A DNA stretch of 64,000 nucleotides from Rhodopseudomonas palustris HaA2 (GTDB taxonomy: Bacteria > Pseudomonadota > Alphaproteobacteria > Rhizobiales > Xanthobacteraceae): assembly GCF_000013365.1 (NCBI RefSeq), contig NC_007778.1:2666001-2730000 (forward strand), given 5' to 3'. This document shows, piece by piece, positions 35,971-45,185 of the stretch (position 1 is the stretch's first letter; each line of letters starts with the position of its first letter). The notes beneath the pieces are model-generated. The model was not told where the DNA came from, did no database searches, and worked only from the letters and a program-made list of their open reading frames with translations. Made by a program: the position numbers and the translations under genes.

Positions 35971-36362
35971 TGAACAGCCCCGTGAAATATCCAGCGCCGC
36001 AAGGCAATCCGGAAACGAAGGCTTTCTGGGATGCGGCGAGCGAAGGCAAGCTGCTGATCAAGCGTTGCCAGGCCTGCGGTGAGGCGCACTACTTTCCGCG
36101 CACGCTGTGCCCGTTCTGCTTCTCCGACCAGACGGTGTGGGAAGAGAGCAAGGGCGAGGGCGAGATCTACAGCTTCAGCCTGATGCGGAAATCCGCCACC
36201 GGTCCTTACGCCATCGGCTATGTGACGCTCAAGGAGGGCCCGTCGGTGCTGACCAATTTCGTCGATTGCGATTTTGCGGCGCTGAAGATCGGGCAGAAGG
36301 TCAAGGTGGTGTTCAAGCCGAGTGACGGCGGCGCGCCGCTGCCGTTCTTTACAGTGGTCTGA
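35970..36362 (+). CDS. DUF35 zinc-ribbon/OB-fold protein
   Basis: The 130-residue protein has an N-terminal zinc ribbon with four cysteines in CQACGEAHYFPRTLCPFC and a C-terminal OB-fold (EGEIYSFSLMRKS, YAIGYVTLKEGPSVLTNFVDCD). Family members bind thiolase-fold partners; the ChsH2 DUF35 domain holds Ltp2. ATG 35970 shares its A with the TGA of the thiolase-like gene (TGATG), so the two are translationally coupled and almost certainly form one complex. Confidence 0.88.
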   Translation: MNSPVKYPAPQGNPETKAFWDAASEGKLLIKRCQACGEAHYFPRTLCPFCFSDQTVWEESKGEGEIYSFSLMRKSATGPYAIGYVTLKEGPSVLTNFVDCDFAALKIGQKVKVVFKPSDGGAPLPFFTVV

Positions 36363-36368
36363 TTACTT

Positions 36369-36503
36369 CCCTCTCCCCTTGTGGGAGAGGGTGCCTGTGC
36401 GCAGCACAGGCGGGTGAGGGGTCGAAGCGCGCGATGCCGCTTCCGCTCACCGGACTGCAATCGGCGCGACGTCAGTGCAGCCCTCTCTCACAAGGGGAGA
36501 GGG
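36369..36503. repeat. Palindromic intergenic repeat, CCCTCTCCC family
   Basis: CCCTCTCCCCTTGTGGGAGAGGG at the left (hairpin with TTGTGG loop, given here across two parts) and CCCTCTCTCACAAGG-GGAGAGGG at the right. It separates the DUF35 and MaoC genes by about 170 bases without breaking their shared orientation. Confidence 0.75.
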
Positions 36504-36534
36504 CGCAGTCGCAGGCGCAACACGAATAACAACA

Positions 36535-37407
36535 ATGGAGAAGCCGATGTCGGCCCGTTACGACGAACTCATGGCCCTCGAGGCGATCGGCCAGAACTAC
36601 GCCTACACCGATCGCGACGTGATGCTCTATGCCTACGGCATCGGCATGGGCGCCGATCCGATGGATGAGCGCGAACTCGCCTTCGTCAACGAGGCGACCT
36701 ACACCGAGCGGCCGCTGAAAGTGGTGCCGACCTTCGCCTCGGTCGCGGCATGGGGCGCGGGCCCCGGCGAGATGAATCTCAATCGCCTGCTGGTCGTCGA
36801 CGGCGAGCGCGACATCACCTTTCATCGGCCGATGCCGGTGGCTGCGAAGATCACCGCCGATTCAACCGTCGTGCAGGTCTACGACAAGGGCAAGGACAAG
36901 GGCGTGGTGATCCGTCACCAGACCATCCTGCGCGACGAGGCCGGCGCCGAGCTGGCGACGCTGCTGGCGTCGCGCTTCGCCCGCGGCGACGGCGGCTTCG
37001 GCGGCCCGGCGCTGGAGCAGCCCGAGCCGCACAAGATGCCGAGCCGCGCGCCGGATCGCTCGGTCGATATCACCACCCGGCCGGATCAGGCGCTGATCTA
37101 TCGGCTGTGCGGCGACCGCAACCCGCTGCACTCCGATCCGGAATTCGCCCAGAAAGCCGGGTTCCCGCGGCCGATCCTGCACGGCATGTGCACTTACGGC
37201 ATCACCTGCCGCGGCGTGCTGCAGACCTATGCGGATTACGACGCCTCGGCGTTCCGGCAGCACGCCGTGCGGTTCTCGTCGCCGGTCTATCCGGGCGAGA
37301 CCGTCACGATGGATTTGTGGAAGGACGGCAATGTGATCTCGTTCGAGGCCAAGGTGAAGGCGCGCGACGTCACCGTGATCAAAAGCGGCCGGAGCGTGCT
37401 GGGCTAG
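36535..37407 (+). CDS. MaoC-family enoyl-CoA hydratase
   Basis: The 290-residue protein is a double hot-dog (R)-specific hydratase. The hydratase-2 motif is exact: YRLCGDRNPLHSDPEFA, with catalytic Asp194 and His199, followed by FPRPILHGMCTYG. It hydrates 2-enoyl-CoA to (R)-3-hydroxyacyl-CoA, as in peroxisomal type-2 hydratases acting on bulky or steroid-like acyl chains. ATG 36535 or 36547 (MSARYDELM). Together with the preceding thiolase-like and DUF35 genes it makes a hydratase/aldolase set. Confidence 0.9.
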   Translation: MEKPMSARYDELMALEAIGQNYAYTDRDVMLYAYGIGMGADPMDERELAFVNEATYTERPLKVVPTFASVAAWGAGPGEMNLNRLLVVDGERDITFHRPMPVAAKITADSTVVQVYDKGKDKGVVIRHQTILRDEAGAELATLLASRFARGDGGFGGPALEQPEPHKMPSRAPDRSVDITTRPDQALIYRLCGDRNPLHSDPEFAQKAGFPRPILHGMCTYGITCRGVLQTYADYDASAFRQHAVRFSSPVYPGETVTMDLWKDGNVISFEAKVKARDVTVIKSGRSVLG

Positions 37408-37576
37408 GGCAGCTCGCGCCACAGAATCCGGTTCCAACCTCGATGCACTGTCCCGGTTCCCGGATTGTCGGCGGGACACGGCCATGCGAGGGCGGGGGGG
37501 ATTTTGGCCGGGGATGATGTTATCGAGTGGCCGATTGGATTGAATTCTCGACCACGACTGGACAAAGGCTGCCCCG

Positions 37577-38530
37577 ATGAAGCTGACCCCCGACGCCGCC
37601 GGCACTTTCGCCATCGCTCCGACGCCGTTCCATCATGACGGCAAGATCGACGAAACCTCGATCGACCGGCTGACCGATTTCTACGCCGAGGTCGGCTGCG
37701 AAGGCGTCACGGTTCTCGGCATCCTCGGCGAGGCGCCGAAGCTCGACGCGGCCGAGGCCGAAGCGGTGGCCGTGCGGTTCGTCAAGCGCGCCAAGGCGAT
37801 GCAGGTCATCGTCGGCGTCTCGGCGCCGGGCTTCGCGACCATGCGTGCGCTGGCGCGCGCGTCGATGGAGGCCGGCGCTGCCGGCGTGATGATCGCGCCG
37901 CCGCCGTCGCTGCGGACCGACGAGCAGATCACCGGCTATTTCCGCCAGGCCGTGGAGGCGATCGGCGACGATATTCCCTGGGTGCTGCAGGACTATCCGT
38001 TGACGCTGTCGGTGGTGATGACGCCCGACGTGATCCGGCGGATCGTGATGGAGAACCCGTCCTGCGTGATGCTGAAGCACGAGGACTGGCCGGGTCTGGA
38101 GAAGATCACCAGGCTGCGCGAATTCCAGAAGGACGGCTCGCTGCGGCCGCTGTCGATCCTGACCGGCAATGGCGGACTGTTTCTGGATTTCGAAATGGAG
38201 CGCGGCGCCGACGGTGCGATGACCGGCTATTGCTTCCCGGACATGCTGGTCGATGTCGTCAAGCTGTCGAAAGCGGGCCAGCGCGATCTGGCGCACAATC
38301 TGTTCGACGCGCATCTGCCGCTGATCCGCTACGAGCAGCAGCAAGGCGTCGGGCTCGCCGTGCGCAAATACGTGCTGAAGAAGCGCGGCATCATCGCCTC
38401 GTCGGCCCAGCGCAAGCCGGGCTCGGTGTTGAGCGAGACCGCGCGCGAGGAGGTCGACTATCTGTTGTCGCGGCTCGCCCGGATCGACAAACGGGCCGAT
38501 CTCGAGCTGCGTTCGAGCGCGGCGGAGTAG
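37577..38530 (+). CDS. DapA-family (dihydrodipicolinate synthase-like) lyase/aldolase
   Basis: The 317-residue TIM-barrel protein belongs to the DHDPS/N-acetylneuraminate lyase superfamily. The N half contains GVTVLGILGEAPKLDAAEAEAV and the Schiff-base lysine is expected in CVMLKHEDWPG. The DapA GxxGE motif reads GILGEAP. True DapA is unlikely: this sits in a catabolic cluster and the length and C terminus fit pyruvate-dependent aldolases or decarboxylating dehydratases. Substrate unknown. Confidence 0.85.
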   Translation: MKLTPDAAGTFAIAPTPFHHDGKIDETSIDRLTDFYAEVGCEGVTVLGILGEAPKLDAAEAEAVAVRFVKRAKAMQVIVGVSAPGFATMRALARASMEAGAAGVMIAPPPSLRTDEQITGYFRQAVEAIGDDIPWVLQDYPLTLSVVMTPDVIRRIVMENPSCVMLKHEDWPGLEKITRLREFQKDGSLRPLSILTGNGGLFLDFEMERGADGAMTGYCFPDMLVDVVKLSKAGQRDLAHNLFDAHLPLIRYEQQQGVGLAVRKYVLKKRGIIASSAQRKPGSVLSETAREEVDYLLSRLARIDKRADLELRSSAAE

Positions 38531-38535
38531 GGCGA

Positions 38536-39330
38536 ATGTCGAGCGAAACCCCGGTCGCGCGTCCCGCGTCCACCATCATGCTGCTGCGCGACCGTCCGGA
38601 CACCTTCGACGTCTTCATGATGGTGCGGCACTATCAGATCGAGTTCGCTTCGGGTGCGCTGGTCTTCCCCGGCGGCAGCGTCGATGCCGGGGATCGCGAC
38701 ATCATCGGCCGGCCGGAGCTGTATTGTTGCGCGGACGCCACCGCCGAACCGGCGCTGGATTTCCAGATCGCGGCGATTCGCGAGACTTTCGAGGAGAGCG
38801 GCATCCTGCTGGCGCGTCCGCTCGGCAGCGATCAACTCGTTGCGGCGTCCCGCGCCGCCGAGATCGAGGCCTTGCACCGCACCGCACTGTGCGAGAGCAG
38901 GATCTCGTTCGCGCAGATCCTCGCCGATCACGACCTGGTGCTGGCGCTCGATCTGCTGGTGCCTTATGCGCGCTGGATCACGCCGGAGAAATTGCCGAAG
39001 CGTTTCGACACCTGGTTCTTCCTCGCCGAAGCGCCGCCCGAACAGCTCGGCATGCACGACGGCAAGGAGTCGACCGATTCGATCTGGCTGTCGCCGCAGG
39101 AGGCGTTGGACGGCGGCGACAGCGGACGCTTCACGCTGCCGTTTCCGACGACGCGCAACCTGATCCGGCTCGGCAAGCAGCCCAACGTCCGGCAGGCGCT
39201 CGCCGACAGTCGCGGCAAACCCATCGTGACGGTGATGCCGATCATGAGCCGCGACGGCGACAAGAGAACACTGCGGATTCCGGCCGAGGCCGGTTACGAC
39301 GGCGAAGTGTTCGAGTTCACCGGCAGTTAG
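38536..39330 (+). CDS. Nudix hydrolase with an insertion (NUDT19-like)
   Basis: The 264-residue protein has the C half of the Nudix box intact (IRETFEESGIL, REUXEEXGU), preceded by FPGGSVDAGD with a long insertion between the halves, as in NUDT19/RP2p-type enzymes that hydrolyse CoA derivatives. The start ATG 38536 lies five bases after the stop of the DapA-like gene, so the two are co-transcribed. In this setting a CoA or acyl-CoA pyrophosphatase is a plausible but unproved role. Confidence 0.85.
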   Translation: MSSETPVARPASTIMLLRDRPDTFDVFMMVRHYQIEFASGALVFPGGSVDAGDRDIIGRPELYCCADATAEPALDFQIAAIRETFEESGILLARPLGSDQLVAASRAAEIEALHRTALCESRISFAQILADHDLVLALDLLVPYARWITPEKLPKRFDTWFFLAEAPPEQLGMHDGKESTDSIWLSPQEALDGGDSGRFTLPFPTTRNLIRLGKQPNVRQALADSRGKPIVTVMPIMSRDGDKRTLRIPAEAGYDGEVFEFTGS

Positions 39331-39489
39331 GCAGTTAGTTCACGACCGCTTCGCGCGCTGCGCTGCGGCGAACGCGCGTTGCGGCGCGTCATGCGATACA
39401 ACTCGTAGCACGTGCGTCCTTGGTTGACGCTCGCATCAACGCGCGCAACACTCCCGGCCAGGCCCGTCAGAGGCCATAGGGAGCGAAGC

Positions 39490-41682
39490 ATGAAACAGCC
39501 TGCCGTGTCGGTGTGGTTTGCGCACCGATTCCTCCGCGACAACGCGACATCACGATCCGCAACATCCACAAAGAGAGACCTGAAACTCGGTGCCGCCGCG
39601 CTGATCGCCGCGGCACTGTTTCACGGCGGCGCGTTCGCGCAGAACGCGAAGGGCTCCGCCGATCATATCCGCGCCGCGACCGGCGCGATCGACAGCGCCG
39701 CCATCATCGCCAACGCCAAGACCACCAACGACTGGCCGAGCTACGGGCTCGACTACGCGGAGACGCGCTTCAGCAAGCTCGACCGGATCAATGTCGACAA
39801 CGTCAAGCAGCTCGGCCTGCAGTGGAGCTACAGTCTTGGTTCGGATCGCGGCGTCGAGGCGACACCGGTGGTGGTCGACGGCATCATGTACGTCACCGCG
39901 TCGTGGAGCGTTGTTCACGCGGTCGATACCCGGACCGGCAAGAAGCTGTGGACCTACGACCCCGGCGTCGACCGCTCGAAGGGCTATCGCGGCTGCTGCG
40001 ACGTCGTGAACCGCGGCGTCGCGCTGTACAAGGGCAAGGTGTTCGTCGGCGCCTATGACGGACGCCTCGTCGCGCTGGATGCCGCGACCGGCAAGGTGGT
40101 CTGGGAAAAGGACACCGTGATCGACCACGGCTATTCCTACACCATCACCGGCGCGCCGCGGGTGTTCAACGGCAAGGTGGTGATCGGCAATGGCGGCGCC
40201 GAATACGGCGCGCGCGGCTACGTCACCGCTTACGACGCGGAGACCGGCAACCAGGCCTGGCGCTGGTTCACGGTGCCCGGTGATCCGTCGAAGCCGTTCG
40301 AGGACGCCTCGATGGAAGCGGCGGCCAAGACCTGGGATCCGGCCGGCAAATGGTGGGTCAATGGCGGCGGCGGCACCGCGTGGGACAGCATCACCTTCGA
40401 TCCCGACCTCAACATGGTCTATATCGGCACCGGCAACGGCTCGCCCTGGGCCCGGCATCTGCGCAGTCCCGCCGGCGGCGACAATCTGTATCTCGGTTCG
40501 ATCGTGGCGCTGAACGCCGACACCGGCAAGTACGTCTGGCACTATCAGGAGACGCCCGGCGACAATTGGGACTACACCTCGACCCAGCCGATGATCCTGG
40601 CCGATCTCACCATCGACGGCCAGCCGCGCAAGGTGGTGCTGCACGCGCCGAAGAACGGCTTCTTCTTCGTGATCGACCGCACCAACGGCAAGTTCATCTC
40701 GGCCAAGAACTTCGTCGAGGTGAACTGGGCGACCGGCTACGACGCCAACGGCCGGCCGATCGAAAATCCGGAAGCGCGCGACCCGACCAAATCGTTCGAC
40801 AGCATTCCGGGCCCGTACGGCGCGCACAACTGGCACCCGATGTCGTTCAATCCGCAGACCGGGCTGGTGTATCTGCCGGCGCAAGGCGTACCCATCAATC
40901 TGACGGGTGAGAAAGCGCTGACCCAGAACAAGATGGAGCCGTTCAAATTCGGCAGCACCACCGGCTGGAACGTCGGCTTCACGCTGAACGCCGTGCCGCC
41001 GAAGAACCTGCCGTTCGGCCGGCTGCTGGCGTGGGATCCGGTGCAGCAGAAGGAGGTCTGGCGCGCCGAATATGTCGCGCCATGGAACGGCGGCACGCTC
41101 ACCACCGCGGGCAATCTGGTGTTCCAGGGCACCGCGGACGGGCGCTTCGTCGCCTACAACGCCAAGACCGGCGAGAAGCTCTGGGAAAGCCCGCTCGGCA
41201 CCGGCGCGGTGGCGGCGCCGGCCACCTACATGGTCGACGGCGTGCAATACGTCTCGATCGCGGTCGGCTGGGGCGGCGTGTTCGGCATCAGCCAGCGCGC
41301 CACGGAGAAGGAAGCGCCGGGCACGGTCTACACCTTCGCGGTGGGCGGCAAGGCGCCGATGCCGGAATTCACCAAGTATCAGATGGGCAATCTGCTGACC
41401 GGGATCGAATACGATCCGAAGGACGTGCCGGAAGGCACCGCGATCTATGTCGCGGCCTGCGCCACCTGCCACGGCGTGCCGGGCGTTGACCGCGGCGGCA
41501 ACGTCAAGAATCTCGGCTACACGTCGACCGAGAACATCGCCCATCTGAAGGACATCGTGTTCAAGGGCCCGTACCGCGACAAGGGCATGCCGGACTTCAC
41601 CGGCAAGCTCACCGAGGCGGATGTGGTCAAGATCCAGGCCTTCATCCAGGGCACCGCGGACGCGATCCGGCCGAAGAAATAG
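39490..41682 (+). CDS. PQQ-dependent quinohaemoprotein alcohol dehydrogenase
   Basis: The 730-residue periplasmic protein has a signal peptide (KLGAAALIAAALFHGGAFA), an eight-bladed PQQ propeller with vicinal cysteines Cys169-Cys170 (RGCCD), repeated tryptophan-docking motifs (DTRTGKKLWTYD, DAATGKVVWEKD, NAKTGEKLWESP) and a C-terminal cytochrome c domain with CATCH (Cys657-Cys660-His661). Catalytic Asp361 is in NWDYT; the position two further is Thr363, not Asp, which marks a calcium-type, not a lanthanide-type, enzyme. It oxidises alcohols and passes electrons to an external cytochrome c or quinone. ATG 39490 gives a long, twin-Arg-free leader. Confidence 0.92.
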   Translation: MKQPAVSVWFAHRFLRDNATSRSATSTKRDLKLGAAALIAAALFHGGAFAQNAKGSADHIRAATGAIDSAAIIANAKTTNDWPSYGLDYAETRFSKLDRINVDNVKQLGLQWSYSLGSDRGVEATPVVVDGIMYVTASWSVVHAVDTRTGKKLWTYDPGVDRSKGYRGCCDVVNRGVALYKGKVFVGAYDGRLVALDAATGKVVWEKDTVIDHGYSYTITGAPRVFNGKVVIGNGGAEYGARGYVTAYDAETGNQAWRWFTVPGDPSKPFEDASMEAAAKTWDPAGKWWVNGGGGTAWDSITFDPDLNMVYIGTGNGSPWARHLRSPAGGDNLYLGSIVALNADTGKYVWHYQETPGDNWDYTSTQPMILADLTIDGQPRKVVLHAPKNGFFFVIDRTNGKFISAKNFVEVNWATGYDANGRPIENPEARDPTKSFDSIPGPYGAHNWHPMSFNPQTGLVYLPAQGVPINLTGEKALTQNKMEPFKFGSTTGWNVGFTLNAVPPKNLPFGRLLAWDPVQQKEVWRAEYVAPWNGGTLTTAGNLVFQGTADGRFVAYNAKTGEKLWESPLGTGAVAAPATYMVDGVQYVSIAVGWGGVFGISQRATEKEAPGTVYTFAVGGKAPMPEFTKYQMGNLLTGIEYDPKDVPEGTAIYVAACATCHGVPGVDRGGNVKNLGYTSTENIAHLKDIVFKGPYRDKGMPDFTGKLTEADVVKIQAFIQGTADAIRPKK

Positions 41683-41691
41683 CGGCGCGCC

Positions 41692-41720
41692 CCTGTCGGC
41701 CGGGAGCGCCGGCCGACAGG
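41692..41720 (+). terminator. Hairpin after the PQQ dehydrogenase gene
   Basis: A 12-base-pair stem (CCTGTCGGCCGG and CCGGCCGACAGG) with a five-base loop begins ten bases after the stop. There is no T tract, so it may be an mRNA-stabilising hairpin rather than a full terminator; further palindromic sequence follows to about 41810. Confidence 0.45.
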
Positions 41721-41865
41721 CAGGGCTGTCGAAGCCTCGACCTGTCGGCGGGCCTGTCCAGGCGGGCCCGCCGATCGCCGTTGTTGTCGGCGGGCGGACG
41801 CGATACCCTTCACGGCGAATTCGTGGGACGATGTTCGCCCCGACCGGAGCAGCGGTTTCGCCAGC

Positions 41866-44568
41866 ATGCCAAACGCCATTGCAGCGTTCATCCAGAGCGT
41901 GAGGTCGCGCACGCTTTCGATCGGACAGATGACGTTCGGCAGCTTCCTGTTGCTGCTGACCATCATCGCCATGACCAGCATCGGCAGCGTGGTCGCGATC
42001 CGTCATATCGACGCCACCTTCGCCGAATTGCAGCGGCTGCAAAGTGTCGGCGATCTCGCCGAGGAGATCGAGCGCCGGATGAGCGATCTCCGCTTTGCGG
42101 CGCGCCAGGTCGTCAGCGAACCGAGCGCGCAGCCGGCCGGGCGGGTGTTCGAGGCCGCCTCGACCCTGACCGCGCTATTGAAGAAGACGCGGCTCGAGCT
42201 CGATGCCGATCAGCGCGAGATGATCGACGGCGTCACCGATCGGCTCACCAATTATCGCGACGGGCTGGAGCGGATCACCGCGCTGATGCCGCGGCGGGCG
42301 GACATGGTCGCCACCGTCCCGCCGCTGCGCGAGGCGTTCGAGGCGGTGGTGGTCGGGCTGCAGGACCGTTCGCTGGCGGCGGCGCTGCACGGCGAGCACA
42401 GCAAGATCGCCGCTGCGCTGCTGTCGCGCGATCTGATCGGCGCGGGGGAGGCGGCGCAGCGGATGCGCGCGATCCCGATCGGAGATGTCGCCGCCGCGAC
42501 CGCGGTGCGCGACTATGCCGACGTGATCATCTCGACCACGGCGGTCGAGCACGAGATCGCATCGCTCGATCGCAACGTGCTCGGTGCGGAAGGACGGTCG
42601 ATCGCGCGTGTCACCGAGCTGCTGCGTGATGTCGCCGCGCGGCGGGGCAGGGTGCTGTCGCGCGATCTCGCCCGGACGCTCACCGAGGACAAGTGGCAGA
42701 GCATCGTGCTCGGCTCCGCCGGCGTGCTCGTCGGCCTGTTGGCGGCGGCGTTCGTCGTGCGCCGCACCGTCGGTCCGCTCACCGCGATCACCAAGGCGAT
42801 CCGCCAGCTCGCGGCCGGCCAGCAATACACCGCGATTCCGGCGATCGAACTCAAGAACGAGATCGGCGACATCGCCCGCGCGGCGGAAGTGTTCCGTCGC
42901 ACGCTGGTCGAGGCCGACAGCGCGCGCGAGGCAGCGGTGCGGGCGCTCGCCGAACAGCGCCTCGCCGAGGAGAGCTACCGCAAGCTGTTCGAAGGCTCGA
43001 TCGACGGCATCTATGTGACGACGCCGGACGGCGCGCTGCTGAACGCCAATCCGGCGCTGGCGCGGATGATGGGCTACGACGATCCGGCCGACCTGATGCG
43101 CGCCACCGGCGACGTCTCCAACTCGATCTATCTCGATCCGCGCAAGCGCGACGCCTATCGCGCGCTGATGCAGCGCGACGGCATGGTGCGCGAGTTCGAG
43201 TATCAGGCGCTCAAGCGCAACGGCGACGTGCTGTGGCTGTCGGACAGCGCCAGCGCGGTGCGCGACGAGACCGGCGCGGTGATCCGCTACGAGGGCGCCG
43301 TCCGCGACATCACCGACCAGAAGCGTGCGGAGACCGCGGTCGCCGAGGGGCGCCGCCTGCTGCAACAGGTGATCGACACCGTTCCGGCGGTGATCAACGT
43401 CAAGGACACCGAGCTTCGCTATCTGTTGATGAACCGCTACATGGCGACGATCTTCGGCATCGATCCGAACGACGCGATCGGCCGCACCACCGCCGACCTG
43501 ATGTCGCGCTACGGCTCGCACAAGACCGACGCCAACGACAAGAAGGTGCTGGCGACCGGCGAGGGACTCGGCTTCTACGAAGAAGAATATCAGGACGCCA
43601 CCGGCGCGATGCGGCAATGGCTGGTCAACAAGATGCCGCTGAAGGATTCGCAAGGGAATATCGAGCGGATCGTCACGGTCGCGCTCGATATCGGCGAGCG
43701 CAAGCGCGGCGAACTGGAAATGCGCAAGGCCAAGGATGCCGCCGAGGCGGCGCTGCGCAATCTGCGCGAGACCCAGCAATCGCTGATCGAGGCGGAAAAG
43801 CTCGCCGCCCTCGGACGTCTGGTCGCGGGCGTCGCCCACGAGGTCAACAATCCGGTCGGGATCAGCCTCACGGTCGCCTCCGCGCTGGAGCGCAAGACCT
43901 CGGTATTCGCCGCCGAAGTCGAGCGCGGCGATCTCAAACGCTCGCGGCTCAACGAATTCCTCGCCACCAGCCGCGATGCGGCCTCGCAGCTCGTCGCCAA
44001 TCTCAACCGCGCCGCCGAGCTGATCCAGTCGTTCAAGCAGGTCGCGGCCGACCGCAACTATTCGGATCAGCGGCCGTTCGATCTCGGCGACCTGACCGAG
44101 CAGGTGGTGATGAGTCTGCGGCCGGGCCTGCGTAAGCACAATCTGACGCTGGATGTCGATTGCCAGCCCGGTCTGACGATGAATTCCTATCCCGGCCCCT
44201 ACGGTCAGGTACTGACCAACCTGTTTCTAAACTCGGTGGCGCACGCATTTCCGAATGGCCGCCCCGGCACGGTGGAGATCAAGGTCCGTGCCTCCGGCAA
44301 GGACAATGTCGAGGTGATCTACGCCGACGACGGCTGCGGCATGAGTCTGGATGTGCGCAGGCGGGCGTTCGACCCGTTCTTCACCACGCGGCGGGATCAG
44401 GGTGGCACCGGGCTCGGCCTGCATATCGTCTACAGCATCGTCACCAACCGCCTCGGCGGCCGGCTCGATCTCGATTCCGCGCCGGGCAACGGCACGCGCA
44501 TCCAGATGATCCTGCCGCGCGTCGCGCCGCGCGACGTGGTGGACGAGCCGATGACCGCGCAGGCCTGA
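41866..44568 (+). CDS. Membrane sensor histidine kinase with two PAS domains
   Basis: The 900-residue kinase has membrane segments at about 23-46 and 282-302 enclosing a helical periplasmic domain, a HAMP region (RRTVGPLTAITKAIRQLAAGQ), two PAS domains (about 365-485 and 490-600), and a kinase core. The phosphorylated His is in GVAHEVNNPVG (near residue 656), and the ATPase domain has the N box, DDGCGMS and GGTGLGLHIV. There is no adjacent response regulator, so the partner is elsewhere. ATG 41866; a repeat-rich gap precedes it. Confidence 0.9.
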   Translation: MPNAIAAFIQSVRSRTLSIGQMTFGSFLLLLTIIAMTSIGSVVAIRHIDATFAELQRLQSVGDLAEEIERRMSDLRFAARQVVSEPSAQPAGRVFEAASTLTALLKKTRLELDADQREMIDGVTDRLTNYRDGLERITALMPRRADMVATVPPLREAFEAVVVGLQDRSLAAALHGEHSKIAAALLSRDLIGAGEAAQRMRAIPIGDVAAATAVRDYADVIISTTAVEHEIASLDRNVLGAEGRSIARVTELLRDVAARRGRVLSRDLARTLTEDKWQSIVLGSAGVLVGLLAAAFVVRRTVGPLTAITKAIRQLAAGQQYTAIPAIELKNEIGDIARAAEVFRRTLVEADSAREAAVRALAEQRLAEESYRKLFEGSIDGIYVTTPDGALLNANPALARMMGYDDPADLMRATGDVSNSIYLDPRKRDAYRALMQRDGMVREFEYQALKRNGDVLWLSDSASAVRDETGAVIRYEGAVRDITDQKRAETAVAEGRRLLQQVIDTVPAVINVKDTELRYLLMNRYMATIFGIDPNDAIGRTTADLMSRYGSHKTDANDKKVLATGEGLGFYEEEYQDATGAMRQWLVNKMPLKDSQGNIERIVTVALDIGERKRGELEMRKAKDAAEAALRNLRETQQSLIEAEKLAALGRLVAGVAHEVNNPVGISLTVASALERKTSVFAAEVERGDLKRSRLNEFLATSRDAASQLVANLNRAAELIQSFKQVAADRNYSDQRPFDLGDLTEQVVMSLRPGLRKHNLTLDVDCQPGLTMNSYPGPYGQVLTNLFLNSVAHAFPNGRPGTVEIKVRASGKDNVEVIYADDGCGMSLDVRRRAFDPFFTTRRDQGGTGLGLHIVYSIVTNRLGGRLDLDSAPGNGTRIQMILPRVAPRDVVDEPMTAQA

Positions 44569-44590
44569 GCCGGGCGTTCCCGCCGCGGGC

Positions 44591-44944
44591 TCAGTCGGCC
44601 TCTGCCAGCCAGCGCAGAGTTGCCCGGAACAGCTGGCTCGATTTGCCGACCAGCGCCGTGCCCTGCATCACCGCCGAGGTCTCGGTCCAGCTTCCCGAAA
44701 CGCCGATGCCGACGGGTTCTTTCTGACCGCCGAACAGCGGATTGGCGTCGGGGCTCGGCGTGTGCTGGCTGACCGTGACCTCGCCCTTGAAGGTGTCGCC
44801 GGTGGTGACGTAGCTGCCGGTGTAGAACAGATACGCGTCGCCGCCGAGGATCTTGCCGTTTCGGAACAGAGCGACGCCGCTGCCCTTGCCGGAGCGGCCG
44901 TCCAGCAGATCGGCGTGGATCGAATACAGACCGTTCCTCATCAC
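44591..44944 (-). CDS. GrlR-like regulatory protein
   Basis: The 117-residue product resembles the GrlR family: MMRNGLYSIHADLLDGRSGKGSGVALFRNGKILGGDAYLFYTG, then GDTFKGEVTVSQH and GVSGSW. GrlR is a small beta-barrel negative regulator of type III secretion in enteropathogenic E. coli, but the family is widespread in bacteria without that system and no secretion genes are seen here. The start at 44944 has a second Met at codon 2. It is convergent with the histidine kinase gene. Confidence 0.72.
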   Translation of the reverse strand: MMRNGLYSIHADLLDGRSGKGSGVALFRNGKILGGDAYLFYTGSYVTTGDTFKGEVTVSQHTPSPDANPLFGGQKEPVGIGVSGSWTETSAVMQGTALVGKSSQLFRATLRWLAEAD

Positions 44945-45147
44945 GTCCCCCCGCGCCGTATCGCCGAAAGGCGCTGCTCACTTATGCCAAAGCCGGCCGA
45001 TCGGCGTCAACGTGACAGGATCACGCGAAGGCACTGGCGGGGCGTTGTAAAGTTGGTCGCGCAACGAGACACGAAGAGGCCGCGGGGCAGTGCCGGATGG
45101 CGGCACGACTCCACGGCCCGATGGTCGCAATCTCGATGTGCAGGTCG

Positions 45148-45176
45148 AAAAGCCCGGCTCCATGCGGAGCCGGGCT
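45148..45176 (-). terminator. Terminator of the chemoreceptor gene
   Basis: AGCCCGGCTC (45151-45160) and GAGCCGGGCT (45167-45176) form a ten-base-pair stem with a six-base loop; read on the minus strand it ends in TTTT. It lies ten bases after the chemoreceptor stop. Confidence 0.9.
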
Positions 45177-45185
45177 CTGTCGTCG

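Noticed and set aside
39550-42042. Long minus-strand open frame opposite the PQQ dehydrogenase
   Set aside because: Shadow of a real gene; composition artefact with no motif.
44591-44944. Evidence for a type III secretion system from the GrlR-like protein
   Set aside because: No secretion genes are present; the GrlR fold occurs widely without such systems.
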